Made by a program: the position numbers and the translations under genes. 64,000 nucleotides of DNA from Polynucleobacter sp. AP-Ainpum-60-G11 (GTDB lineage Bacteria > Pseudomonadota > Gammaproteobacteria > Burkholderiales > Burkholderiaceae), in contig NZ_CP061318.1 of assembly GCF_018688375.1 (NCBI RefSeq), positions 1,842,557 through 1,906,556 on the forward strand. Direction: 5' to 3'. The notes below the pieces were generated by a model that saw only the letters and a program-made list of their open reading frames with translations, searched no databases and had not been told where the DNA came from. Shown piece after piece: positions 44,613 to 54,268 of this stretch (position 1 is the first letter of the stretch; each line of letters opens with the position of its first letter).

Positions 44613-46817
44613 CTAGCTGGGCTTAACTGCAAATTTAGCTCTAAAAGCATGTAATTTTTTATAGCTATCAAGCAGACGATGGTGTCGGTCTAGGCCCTCT
44701 AATTTCATACTTGTGGGAGTCAAGCCATAGAAGCGAACTGTACCGTCTATCGAACCCATGACGGCATCCATTCTGTCCTTGCCAAACATCCGGCGGAGAT
44801 TGACCATGAAGTCATTCAACTCCAAGCCGTCATCCAGCACAATCTCTAACACTGCGTTTAATGCCTGATAAAACAATTTACGCTCGACAGTATTGTCGTT
44901 GTATTGAAGAAAAGCACCGACAAGCTCATGGGCATCTTCAAATTGCTTTAAAGCGAGATGAATAAGTAGCTTCAACTCTAATACTGTTAGCCGACCCCAT
45001 GGCGTGTTCTCATCAAACTCAATGCCAATCAATGTAGCAATATCACCGTACTCATCTAACTCGTTATTTTCTAAACGCTCAAGTAATGCAGCCAAGCTTG
45101 CATCGTCCAAGTTTGGTAGATTCAAAATATCGGCACGGAACAATAGTGCTTTATTAGTGTTATCCCAAACTAAATCTTCGATTGGATAAACCTCAGAATA
45201 TCCTGGCACCAAGATTCGACATGCGATTGCACCTAGTTGGTCGTACACCGCAACGTAAGCTTCTTTACCCAGGGATTCCAGAATATTAAATAAAGTAGCG
45301 GATTCTTGAGCATTCGAGTTTTCGCCTTCACCAGAGAAATCCCACTCAACAAATTCGTAATCTGATTTAGCGCTAAAGAATCGCCATGAAACAATGCCGC
45401 TGGAATCAATAAAATGCTCAACAAAATTATTTGGCTCGGTCACTGCCTCACTTGCAAATGTGGGTGGGGGCAAATCATTCAGCCCCTCTAAACTGCGGCC
45501 CTGAAGCAACTCCGTCAAGCTCCGCTCCAGCGCTACCTCTAAGCTAGGGTGAGCACCAAATGATGCAAATACTCCACCTGTTCGTGGATTCATCAGAGTA
45601 ACGCACATCACTGGATAAACACCACCAAGTGATGCATCCTTCACCAACACCGGGAATCCCCGCTCCTCAAGACTCTGAATACCTGCCAAAATGCTGGGGT
45701 ATTTGGCGAGCACTGTCTGTGGCACATCCGGTAAAGCAATTTCACCCTCAATAATTTCACGTTTAACTGCACGCTCGAAAATTTCAGAGAGGCATTGCAC
45801 TTGAGCTTCAGCAAGCGTGTTGCCAGCACTCATGCCATTGCTGACATACAAATTCTCTATCAAGTTGGATGGGAAATAAACAATCTCGCCATCTGACTGG
45901 CGAACATAGGGCAAGGAACAAATACCGCGCTCCATATTTCCTGAATTGGTATCGAATAAATGTGAGCCACGCAGCTCCCCATCCGGGTTAAAAATCTCTA
46001 GGCAATACTCATCTAGAATTTCTTTAGGAATTGAATCTTTAGGGCCCGGCTTGAACCAGCGCTCATTTGGATAATGCACAAAGCTGGCATTGGCAATATC
46101 TTCACCCCAGAATGCGCCAGCATAAAAATGATTATTGCTCAGTCGCTCGATATACTCACCCAAAGCTGAGGCTAGGGCACTTTCTTTGCTTGAGCCCTTG
46201 CCATTGGTAAAACACATTGGCGAGTGTGCATCACGAATATGCAAAGACCATACGTGAGGAATCAGGTTGCGCCATGAGGCGATTTCGATCTTTATCCCCA
46301 GGTTAGCCAGCATACTAGTCATATTTTCAATAGTTTGCTCTAAGGGCAAGTCTTTACCAGGAATATACGTACTCGCATCCGAAGCGGGCTTTAAAGTCAG
46401 CAAAGTCTGTGCATCAGCATCTAAGTTCTTCACTTCTTCAATAACAAACTCGGGGCCAGCTTGTACGACTTTTTTTACCGTACAGCGTTCAATAGAGCGC
46501 AATATACCCTGACGATCATTGGCTGAAATATCTTCTGGTAATTCAACCTGAATTTTGAAAATCTGTTGATAGCGGTTTTCTGGATCAACAATATTGTTTT
46601 GTGAAAGACGAATATTCTCAGTAGAGATATTGCGTGTATCGCAATACAGCTTTACAAAATAAGCTGCGCACAAGGCCGATGAAGCTAAAAAATAATCAAA
46701 AGGTCCTGGGGCTGAACCATCGCCTTTATAGCGAATGGGCTGATCAGCAATCACCGTGAAGTCATCGAACTTGGCTTCAAGACGAAACTTATCGAGAAAG
46801 TGAACCTTTATTTCCAT
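44613..46817 (-). CDS. OsmC-like domain fused to YcaO-domain protein
   Basis: Residues about 1-150 form an OsmC-like fold (LDKFRLEAKFDDF, ALCAAYFVKLYCD). Residues about 160-580 form a YcaO domain with the ATP-binding pattern SAGNTLAEAQVQCLSEIFERA. The rest is helical, probably repeat-like. YcaO domains activate amide backbones with ATP; in the E. coli-type group the partner is thought to modify ribosomal protein S12. No substrate peptide or partner gene is visible nearby. At 734 residues it is longer than plain YcaO. Confidence 0.87.
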   Translation of the reverse strand: MEIKVHFLDKFRLEAKFDDFTVIADQPIRYKGDGSAPGPFDYFLASSALCAAYFVKLYCDTRNISTENIRLSQNNIVDPENRYQQIFKIQVELPEDISANDRQGILRSIERCTVKKVVQAGPEFVIEEVKNLDADAQTLLTLKPASDASTYIPGKDLPLEQTIENMTSMLANLGIKIEIASWRNLIPHVWSLHIRDAHSPMCFTNGKGSSKESALASALGEYIERLSNNHFYAGAFWGEDIANASFVHYPNERWFKPGPKDSIPKEILDEYCLEIFNPDGELRGSHLFDTNSGNMERGICSLPYVRQSDGEIVYFPSNLIENLYVSNGMSAGNTLAEAQVQCLSEIFERAVKREIIEGEIALPDVPQTVLAKYPSILAGIQSLEERGFPVLVKDASLGGVYPVMCVTLMNPRTGGVFASFGAHPSLEVALERSLTELLQGRSLEGLNDLPPPTFASEAVTEPNNFVEHFIDSSGIVSWRFFSAKSDYEFVEWDFSGEGENSNAQESATLFNILESLGKEAYVAVYDQLGAIACRILVPGYSEVYPIEDLVWDNTNKALLFRADILNLPNLDDASLAALLERLENNELDEYGDIATLIGIEFDENTPWGRLTVLELKLLIHLALKQFEDAHELVGAFLQYNDNTVERKLFYQALNAVLEIVLDDGLELNDFMVNLRRMFGKDRMDAVMGSIDGTVRFYGLTPTSMKLEGLDRHHRLLDSYKKLHAFRAKFAVKPS

Positions 46818-46907
46818 GGGAATAATTCCGAAATGATGTGAGCGCTATTATCCGTCGCAACCGGAACGCTGTGTGCTGCAACATCGACAAAACTGTTGGC
46901 AGAATTT

Positions 46908-47588
46908 TTACTGCTCAGCTTTGTTGCGCGAAGTATCGATTCCCAAGGCTTTTAGCTTGCGGTAGAGATGGGTACGTTCTAGGCCTGTGTATTCAGAAAT
47001 CTTAGTCATGCTGCCGCCCATGATGATCATTTGATGCTCAAAGTAGGCCTTTTCAAATAGGTCCCTAGCTTCGCGGAGCGGCAAATCAAAATAGGTTTTT
47101 GCAATTCCACTGATGTATTCGCCATCCTGGGCTTGTGTAGCTTGTTCGCTAACGATCGCTTTAGGGCTTGGGCTTGATGAGGTTACCGAGGTAGCCCTCT
47201 CTTCAGCAGGTTCAATATATTTGGGGGCGCTTTCCAGTGCCTTATTTACTGTCTTGAGCAACTTTTGTAGCGCAATGGGCTTTTCTAAAAAGTTGAGCGC
47301 ACCAATACGAGTAGCCTCAACTGCCGTATCGATCGTGGCATGTCCAGACATCATGACTACTGGCATCGTGAGCTGCCCAGTCTTGGACCACTCCTTTAGC
47401 AAGGTGATGCCATCTACGTCTGGCATCCAGATGTCAAGCAAGACCAGGTCTGGGCGCATTTGCTCACGAATTGTGCGCGCTTGCATAGCACTCTCGGCCG
47501 CATAAACAGTGTGGCCCTCATCCGTCAGAATCTCATTGAGAAGCTCTCGGATTCCCATCTCATCATCGACCACCAAAATACTTGCCAT
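46908..47588 (-). CDS. Response regulator, REC plus Fis-type helix-turn-helix (NtrX-like, no AAA+ domain)
   Basis: Receiver domain with D8, D9, phosphoacceptor D52 and K103; the C-terminus (about 190-226) is a Fis-like helix-turn-helix (TKISEYTGLERTHLYRKLKALG). The central AAA+ ATPase domain of full NtrX is missing, as in RegA/ActR-type regulators. It starts two bases after the ntrY-like kinase, so the two form a pair at the end of the def operon. Confidence 0.88.
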   Translation of the reverse strand: MASILVVDDEMGIRELLNEILTDEGHTVYAAESAMQARTIREQMRPDLVLLDIWMPDVDGITLLKEWSKTGQLTMPVVMMSGHATIDTAVEATRIGALNFLEKPIALQKLLKTVNKALESAPKYIEPAEERATSVTSSSPSPKAIVSEQATQAQDGEYISGIAKTYFDLPLREARDLFEKAYFEHQMIIMGGSMTKISEYTGLERTHLYRKLKALGIDTSRNKAEQ

Positions 47589-47590
47589 TC

Positions 47591-49900
47591 TTATGCTGCC
47601 TCTTTTGCCAGATTCATAAACAAAATTGATACTTTTGCGCCAATCACTTCATCGCCCTGCATCCGGTTCCGGACTTCGATTTTGGCACCGTGATCATCCA
47701 CGATTTTCTTCACTACCGCCAGACCCAATCCAGTGCCTTTACTCTTTGTTGTTACGTAAGGCTCAAAAGCCCTTGCCAATATCTTAGCTGGAAACCCCGA
47801 ACCACCATCACTTATTGTTAAACGCACCGCATTTTGTGGAATGCCATTTACCTCACCATAAGGTACTAATTCTGTTTTTACTTGAACTGGCTCAGTCTGA
47901 TGTTGGCCTTCAAGGGTAGCATCTTGTGCATTTTGCAAAAGATTATGAATAATCTGTCTGAGTTGCGTTGGGTCACCCATGATATTTGGGCAGCGTGAGT
48001 CCAGCTGCGTTTTTATAGGACTTCCTTCATACAGACCCAAAATCTCTTGCGTCAAAGTATTGATTGAGACAGATTTGAGTTGCGGGCTTGGTGTCTTTGC
48101 AAAATCTCTAAAGTCATTCACCATTTCTTTCATGGCTTGAACTTGGCCGATGATGGTTGCTGTACTGCGATTCATCATCTCTTCTTGTTCAGGACTTAGT
48201 TTACCGGCCAGCTTATGCTGTAGTCGCTCTGCTGAAAGCTGTATGGGGGTTAGTGGGTTTTTAATCTCATGCGCTAGACGTCTTGCGACTTCGCTCCAGG
48301 CAATGGAGCGCTGTGCACTCACAACATCGGTAATGTCATCAAAGACCACCATGCGCAAGTCAGCCGTTAACTCTGTTCCACGAATGAATAAAGTAACCCC
48401 CAGCTCATTCTCAAACTCATTTGTACTATGGAGCTGGATCTGCTTTTGCCATACTGGTGCTGATTTATTCTCGCCCACCTCCGGCTGACCAGTCTCTACG
48501 CCTACTGCCAATTTCATTGTGGCAAAGCCTTCTTTGATCGCTTGTTCAAACTCGACAAGCATAGGACTGTCGCTCAAGGGGCACCCATCCAGCTGCGTTA
48601 AATCTTGTCCAAAAATGCGATCAGCTCCTGCATTACTAGAAACCACATTAAAGTTTTTATCAAAAATACAAACGCCAGCAGTTAAATTGCCTAATACCGT
48701 TTCCAAAAATGATTTGGATTCTTGGAGAGATGTTCTAGTATCTGCCAACTGGCGTGTCATTACATTAAATTGCCGCGTCAACATTCCCAACTCATCGCCA
48801 GTATCCAGCTCTGGCTTGGGTGATAAGTCCCCCTGAGCCACGGCTTGCGTTCCTTTTAATAGCATGAGTAAAGGTCTAGCCAGTTGACGGCCCAACACTA
48901 ATGCGAGGGTAACCGCGACAAATAATGCAAAAAATAGCGTTAATGTAAGCGTACCCACAAACATTTTTCGTAAACCGGTCCTGCCCAAAGACTTCTCTTG
49001 GTAGTCGCTGTAGGCAGACTCAACTGCAACGATATTTTTGGCTAATGGGCCAGGAATGAAGCGCACTAACTGCAAAAAATATTTATCTTCTACATCTTTG
49101 CCAGAATCAAGTTTGCTGGAGATATGTTTTTTACGCACGATCGGCACAATCGCCCGGACTCGATAACCGGGTTGCCCCCCATTCACTTCGATTTGCTCAA
49201 CCGAGGTGATGCCCTTCTTTTTAAATGCCTCGGCAACAACATCGGGGGCCGGGGCAGGCAGATATTTTTTAGGGCGCGACTCGCTACTAAGGATCAAATT
49301 GCGCTGGATACTAAACAGGCTGACTTCTTGGATGCCAAATTGATTACGAATCTTCATCACCATGGGGCCAACTTGTTCAGAAGTTGCGCCAGATGGGACC
49401 TGAACAATTTGCTCAGCAATGTAATTGCCCTCAGCTAAAATTTCTTCTTGTGCAACACGCAAGGTAACGCGCCCTAATTCAAGGCCTGCATCCAGGGCAG
49501 ACTCCACCTGAACATCAAACCAAGTTTCAATACTGCGTGATACAAACTGTAAAGAAACGCCATACAAAATTAATCCTGGAACAACACCAACCAACGCAAA
49601 AATCATGGCTAACTTGGCAACCAAGCGCGTACCAAATCGGCCTTTATGCCAACGAACCGCGATCACAATCACCAAAGTCAGAATGACAAGGGTTAAGCAA
49701 ATGCCAATGATGAAGTTGGCAGCATAGAGCCAAATAAAATAGTTATCAAAAAATTCGGTGTTAGATGTTGCAATAGATAGCAACACTAAAAGTAAGAGTG
49801 CAAAGCTAGCAATCACCGCCATCGCTATTGGCAGTGCGCGTCTTTTCCAAGCATCCTTTTCAAATGCGTTTGATCCAATGAAGTCTAAAGATATCTTCAT
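47591..49900 (-). CDS. NtrY-like membrane sensor histidine kinase
   Basis: About four membrane segments (within 1-120 and near 300-330), HAMP linker, PAS domain, HisKA domain with phosphorylated H544 (LAHEIKNPLTP) and ATPase domain with NLLQNAQDAT, DGGSGFP and GTGLGLAVVKK. At 769 residues it matches NtrY-type kinases. It overlaps the DUF4390 gene by four bases and the regulator by two-base spacing. Signal unknown. Confidence 0.92.
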   Translation of the reverse strand: MKISLDFIGSNAFEKDAWKRRALPIAMAVIASFALLLLVLLSIATSNTEFFDNYFIWLYAANFIIGICLTLVILTLVIVIAVRWHKGRFGTRLVAKLAMIFALVGVVPGLILYGVSLQFVSRSIETWFDVQVESALDAGLELGRVTLRVAQEEILAEGNYIAEQIVQVPSGATSEQVGPMVMKIRNQFGIQEVSLFSIQRNLILSSESRPKKYLPAPAPDVVAEAFKKKGITSVEQIEVNGGQPGYRVRAIVPIVRKKHISSKLDSGKDVEDKYFLQLVRFIPGPLAKNIVAVESAYSDYQEKSLGRTGLRKMFVGTLTLTLFFALFVAVTLALVLGRQLARPLLMLLKGTQAVAQGDLSPKPELDTGDELGMLTRQFNVMTRQLADTRTSLQESKSFLETVLGNLTAGVCIFDKNFNVVSSNAGADRIFGQDLTQLDGCPLSDSPMLVEFEQAIKEGFATMKLAVGVETGQPEVGENKSAPVWQKQIQLHSTNEFENELGVTLFIRGTELTADLRMVVFDDITDVVSAQRSIAWSEVARRLAHEIKNPLTPIQLSAERLQHKLAGKLSPEQEEMMNRSTATIIGQVQAMKEMVNDFRDFAKTPSPQLKSVSINTLTQEILGLYEGSPIKTQLDSRCPNIMGDPTQLRQIIHNLLQNAQDATLEGQHQTEPVQVKTELVPYGEVNGIPQNAVRLTISDGGSGFPAKILARAFEPYVTTKSKGTGLGLAVVKKIVDDHGAKIEVRNRMQGDEVIGAKVSILFMNLAKEAA

Positions 49901-50478
49901 CGTTTGATGACGTTAGGGCCATTTGATGAAAATGGAAAGCGGAGCCAATCACTGGTGACATTCCAGTCGCGGTTATTTAACGCATTCACTTGAAACGGCT
50001 TCGGCAACTTGCTTAAGTCTAGGGTCATTCTGAGTGCGGCAGTGTAAGACTTGCTTGAATCGATTTGGTTGCTATCAATTACTCGCCAGCCGCCAATACT
50101 TCCTGCAGCTTGTAAAGCTTCAAACATCGTCCTAGCAGAAAAAGTAAAGCCTTCGGAGGCAATACGATATTGTTGCGTCATTGGCTGATAAGACAGGCGT
50201 GTTAGTCGCTGAGCAACCACAGGTCTTTCATCAAACCAGTACCAACGTGATCTCGTGAGGTCAAACTCAGTTTGAAAATATAAGACAACACCTTTTTGAA
50301 CCGCATCCTCTAAGCCCGGGGTTAATTCAATCTGAAACGCGGCATTTAATAGCCAATCACTATCCACCCGCTCTAGATCAGCAGATTTAAGCTTGATACC
50401 CTCTGCGCTAGCCGCGGCCGAAAATAAACTCAGCGCCATCAAAACACACAGGATGAATTGTTTAATGCCTTGGGTCAT
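49897..50478 (-). CDS. DUF4390 family exported protein
   Basis: Has an N-terminal signal peptide (about 1-25, ending ASAEG) and a 193-residue periplasmic domain of unknown function, characteristic of betaproteobacteria between rsmB and ntrY. It overlaps both neighbours by four bases. Its position suggests a periplasmic input to the sensor kinase, which is only a guess. Confidence 0.84.
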   Translation of the reverse strand: MTQGIKQFILCVLMALSLFSAAASAEGIKLKSADLERVDSDWLLNAAFQIELTPGLEDAVQKGVVLYFQTEFDLTRSRWYWFDERPVVAQRLTRLSYQPMTQQYRIASEGFTFSARTMFEALQAAGSIGGWRVIDSNQIDSSKSYTAALRMTLDLSKLPKPFQVNALNNRDWNVTSDWLRFPFSSNGPNVIKR

Positions 50479-51788
50479 GGACCATTTTTCTTAAACAAAG
50501 CGTAATAAAAACCATCATTTAACTCAGTGGGCAAGATTTGACCGGGGGCACTTAATCGTAATGCATCGCCATGCTCCGCTACAAACCAAACAGCCTGCTC
50601 CTCACCCTCCTCAGGAAATACGGAACAAGTCACATACAAAAGCGTTCCGCCTATCTTAAGCATCTTCCAAGCCTGCTCCAAAATAGCACGTTGTCTTAGT
50701 TGCAATGCTTTAATGTCCGCCTCACGACGCAAAAAGGGAATATCGGGATGTCTTGCAACAATGCCCGATGCCGAGCAAGGTGCGTCCAATAGAATTTTGT
50801 CGAATGGCTTAGCATCCCACCAAACCGCCTTTGAAGCATCGCCACGGACTACTCGAACACGATCAGACTGAAGTCGCAAACGGTCTAAATTGCCGCCAAT
50901 TTTTCCAAGACGCTGTCCATCCAACTCCAAAGCAATCATCTCGCATTGTGCCAGCTCTAATAAATGCGCTGTTTTTCCGCCAGGTGCAGCACACGCATCT
51001 AATATGCGATCACCCGGTTTTGGATCAAGCAGTACGGCTGCAATTTGGGCCCCAGCATCTTGAACAGAAACTGCGCCGCTATAAAAATCTGGCAAATCTG
51101 AAACGGGTACCGGCTCTCGCAAGAGCAGGGCAGAATCTAATGCAATCCCAGCAACACTTTTTACGGGTTCAGCAGCTATACCAGCTTGATGCAATAACTC
51201 TTGGTATTCCTTACGTGAATGTTGTTTGGCATTTACCCGCAAAATCAACGGTGCGCGCTGAGCTTGCTGAATCAGCATAGCCTGCCAGGACTTCGAATAG
51301 TTACGTTTCAAGCTGGCGCGCCACCATGCCGGAAAGAACATTGGAATTGGGTCTGGTGGATAAGGCTTCTCATTCTCAGCCTGAACTGCGAGACTGACCT
51401 TTCGCAATACCGCATTCACTAATCCCTTGGCATACATCGTCGGCTCATATTCGCTGCAGGCTTTGACAGCCTGATCAACGATCGTATGTGCTGCGTAGCC
51501 TTTGCCCTCAGTGGCGCCCTGCAAAAATAAAGCAATCGCTACGCTTAATAAGTATTCCACTTCAGTTGGTGGCGACTTTGGGATGAATTGCTTAATGAAC
51601 TCATGTGACCTCACCCACTTACGTAAAGCATCAAACGTGAGACTTTGCACAATTGGGCGCTCATGAGCATCCAGTTGATCCAACACCTCTGTGAGCGATC
51701 GACCCACCATCACCTCGCCAATTGCTTGTGCAGAAATAGTAATCGCCTCTGATAGCGGAAGACTGCGTGGTGTTTTTTGATCGGTCAA
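50475..51788 (-). CDS. rsmB: 16S rRNA m5C967 methyltransferase
   Basis: Methylates C967 of 16S rRNA. An NusB-like N-terminal domain (to about 140) precedes a SAM-binding domain with DACAAPGGKTAHLLEL, the catalytic LDAPCSASGIVARHPD and VTCSVFPEEGE with the second conserved cysteine. Length 437 is standard. It follows fmt by one base. Confidence 0.94.
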   Translation of the reverse strand: MTDQKTPRSLPLSEAITISAQAIGEVMVGRSLTEVLDQLDAHERPIVQSLTFDALRKWVRSHEFIKQFIPKSPPTEVEYLLSVAIALFLQGATEGKGYAAHTIVDQAVKACSEYEPTMYAKGLVNAVLRKVSLAVQAENEKPYPPDPIPMFFPAWWRASLKRNYSKSWQAMLIQQAQRAPLILRVNAKQHSRKEYQELLHQAGIAAEPVKSVAGIALDSALLLREPVPVSDLPDFYSGAVSVQDAGAQIAAVLLDPKPGDRILDACAAPGGKTAHLLELAQCEMIALELDGQRLGKIGGNLDRLRLQSDRVRVVRGDASKAVWWDAKPFDKILLDAPCSASGIVARHPDIPFLRREADIKALQLRQRAILEQAWKMLKIGGTLLYVTCSVFPEEGEEQAVWFVAEHGDALRLSAPGQILPTELNDGFYYALFKKNGP

Positions 51789-51789
51789 A

Positions 51790-52785
51790 TTAATCTTTCT
51801 TGAACTGCATTATTTTTTCTTGGATGCGATAGCTTTGAAGGCAAGCACTGGCGCTCGTTTTTTTTCCGCCGGGCTTTTGCATTTCTAAAACCTCAATCAC
51901 CCCATCTCCACACTGAACAAATACGCCATCCCCTTCAAATCCCAAAACTTGTCCTGGAGTTGCGTTTTGGTGTGTTTGCATTTTGCTTGGCAAACGAGCA
52001 TTCCAAAACTTAAATTGCTCACCGTGAAGATAACTAGTAGACCCAGGAAATGGATTGAATGCACGAATGCGTTGATCAATTTCGATGGCGCTTAGATGCC
52101 AATCGATCTCCGCTTCTTTCTTTAATATTTTTTCTGCGTAAGTGATGCCCTCACTAGGCTGCGGCGTTCTTGTAATAGCGGCGCCTTGATCTAGGTCCTC
52201 GAGCACTCTGACTATAAGCTCAGACCCCAAGACTGCCAATCGATCATGTAGTGATGCGCTAGTTTCCTGGGATGTGATTTTGAGATCTTCCACCAAGATG
52301 GTATCGCCTGTATCTAAGCCTGCATCCATCTGCATAATGCTCACGCCTGTGTTAGCGTCCCCGCTCTCAATAGCACGCTGTATTGGCGCTGCACCACGCC
52401 ATCTCGGCAGTAAAGACGCATGGATATTAAAGCAACCATGTCTGTTGTTGCGAGAGGCAACATCAAGAATATCTTGGGGAAGAATCAGTCCATAGGCAAC
52501 CACCACCATTGCATCAAAATCTATCTCAGACAAATACTGATAAGCCTCTTGCGCAGCAGCTCTTTTTTGTGGATCTGCATGTTCCCGCTTTAATGTTTCT
52601 GGTTGCAATACAGGGATTTTTTTTTCTTGCGCAAATACTTTTACAGGGCTTGCCTGAAGATGCATGCCGCGACCTGCACGACGATCTGGCTGAGTCAGCG
52701 CCAAAACAATTTGATGACCAGCACCCTCTATTGCACGCATTGCCTGTGCAGCAAACTCTGGGGTGCCAGCAAAAACAATTTTCAT
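51790..52785 (-). CDS. fmt: Methionyl-tRNA formyltransferase
   Basis: Formylates initiator Met-tRNA. Motifs VFAGTPEFAAQAM at the start, HASLLPRWRGAAPIQRAI near 144-160 and the C-terminal domain with AFNPFPGSTSY are present. Length 331 is slightly above average. It begins seven bases after def, in the usual def-fmt pairing. Confidence 0.96.
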   Translation of the reverse strand: MKIVFAGTPEFAAQAMRAIEGAGHQIVLALTQPDRRAGRGMHLQASPVKVFAQEKKIPVLQPETLKREHADPQKRAAAQEAYQYLSEIDFDAMVVVAYGLILPQDILDVASRNNRHGCFNIHASLLPRWRGAAPIQRAIESGDANTGVSIMQMDAGLDTGDTILVEDLKITSQETSASLHDRLAVLGSELIVRVLEDLDQGAAITRTPQPSEGITYAEKILKKEAEIDWHLSAIEIDQRIRAFNPFPGSTSYLHGEQFKFWNARLPSKMQTHQNATPGQVLGFEGDGVFVQCGDGVIEVLEMQKPGGKKTSASACLQSYRIQEKIMQFKKD

Positions 52786-52792
52786 TGTGCGC

Positions 52793-53308
52793 TTAGCGCT
52801 CGCCTACTAATTCTTTTGCGCGCTTTTTCATTTTGAGAGAAATGCGGTTACGCTTCAACATCGAGAGATACTCAACAAACACTTTGCCCTGCAAGTGATC
52901 CATCTCGTGTTGCAAGCAGACCGATAGCAAACCATCCGCCTCGACTTCAAATTCTTTGCCGTTGATATCCAGGGCTTTTACTCTCACGACTGCTGGACGA
53001 TCAACTTCATCGTAATACTCAGGTACGGAGAGGCAGCCCTCCCGCCATGATTTTTTTTCTGGGCTTGACCAAACCAATTCAGGATTGATAAACACCATTA
53101 ACTCGTCTTGATTGTCCGAAACATCAATCACCACAATCCGCTCATGAATGTCTACCTGGGTTGCGGCTAAACCAACACCGGGCGCTTCATACATCGTCTC
53201 CGCCATATCGGCCACAATTTTTTTGATGCGCGCGTCTACCTGCGCTACAGGTTTGGCAACCTTATGTAGGCGCGGGTCTGGGTAACAAAGGACGGTTAAT
53301 AAAGCCAT
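52793..53308 (-). CDS. def: Peptide deformylase
   Basis: Removes the N-formyl group from nascent proteins. All three motifs are visible: [15 protein letters not shown] (with metal-binding Cys) and [10 protein letters not shown] use ATG 53308 (171 residues); a TTG at 53323 would add five. First gene of def-fmt-rsmB-DUF4390-ntrY-regulator, divergent from dprA. Confidence 0.96.
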   Translation of the reverse strand: MALLTVLCYPDPRLHKVAKPVAQVDARIKKIVADMAETMYEAPGVGLAATQVDIHERIVVIDVSDNQDELMVFINPELVWSSPEKKSWREGCLSVPEYYDEVDRPAVVRVKALDINGKEFEVEADGLLSVCLQHEMDHLQGKVFVEYLSMLKRNRISLKMKKRAKELVGER

Positions 53309-53379
53309 ATAGGAATTATCCAACAGAGTAAACAGACTGTCCTGATAGTTATCTACAGCCCTATGCTGAAAATTACTTT

Positions 53380-54072
53380 ATGTACACACCCAATAGATCA
53401 AACATCGTCCAAATACAGCGGAATACGCCTGAGTACCCAGTGCGCCTGCTGGATCTCTGCGATCCGCCAGATTCGCTCTATATATATGGCGATATTCGTT
53501 TACTAGATTTGCCAATGATCGCAATTGTGGGGGCCCGGGCAGCCAGCCCCGAAGGAATGGCAACTGCCCACTACTTCGCGCAAGCCCTGGCTACGGAAGG
53601 CTACCTCATTGTTTCCGGAATGGCCAAGGGGATTGATGGTGCAGCCCATCGCGGCGCCCTTGGGCTAGGTCAATCGACCATCGCGGTATGCGGCACCGGC
53701 CTAGACCTTGTATATCCACGAGAACATCTGGATTTAGCCCAGGCCATTGGCAGTAGGGGCCTGTTGGTGTCTGAATTTGTGCCGGGCTTGGGGCCAAAGG
53801 CCTGGCATTTCCCCCGAAGAAACCGCATCATTGCAGCCCTATCACTAGGAATCTTGGTAATTGAGGCTGCCGAGCGGTCTGGCTCGCTGATTACAGCTAG
53901 ACTGGGTTGTGAGCTTGGTCGTGAGATTTTTGCCATCCCAGGATCCATACAAAAGCCACTCTCGCGAGGCTGCCACCAATTACTTCAACAGGGGGCCAAG
54001 CTGGTCCAATGCCCGCAAGATATTCTTGAGGAGCTCACAAATTATTCAAAACCTGCATTTAAACTCATTTAA
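53380..54072 (+). CDS. dprA: DNA-processing protein DprA, short form
   Basis: Binds incoming single strands and loads RecA during transformation. The Rossmann-like core is complete, from AIVGARAASPEGMATA (near 48-63) to the AIPGSIQKPLSRGCHQLLQQGAKL block. At 230 residues it lacks the N-terminal SAM-like domain (about 60-70 residues) and the C-terminal winged helix (about 70). The def gene ends only about 70 bases upstream and no continuing frame is seen downstream, so the short form is not a frameshift. Whether it is functional is open. Confidence 0.83.
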   Translation: MYTPNRSNIVQIQRNTPEYPVRLLDLCDPPDSLYIYGDIRLLDLPMIAIVGARAASPEGMATAHYFAQALATEGYLIVSGMAKGIDGAAHRGALGLGQSTIAVCGTGLDLVYPREHLDLAQAIGSRGLLVSEFVPGLGPKAWHFPRRNRIIAALSLGILVIEAAERSGSLITARLGCELGREIFAIPGSIQKPLSRGCHQLLQQGAKLVQCPQDILEELTNYSKPAFKLI

Positions 54073-54268
54073 AGCGGTATTTTGAGAATATTAGCCCCTC
54101 AAATCGACTCCAAATCTGCTCAAAAAATACGAGTTTTGGACTTTTATTAATTTATCGGTTAATAATAAAAAAGAGGGATATAGCCGGCTTGACCAAAATC
54201 TGGTTTAAATTGGTCACCCGTTTTCACCCATAAAAACATCATTTCAAGCTCAAATTTAGGCAAAACGC

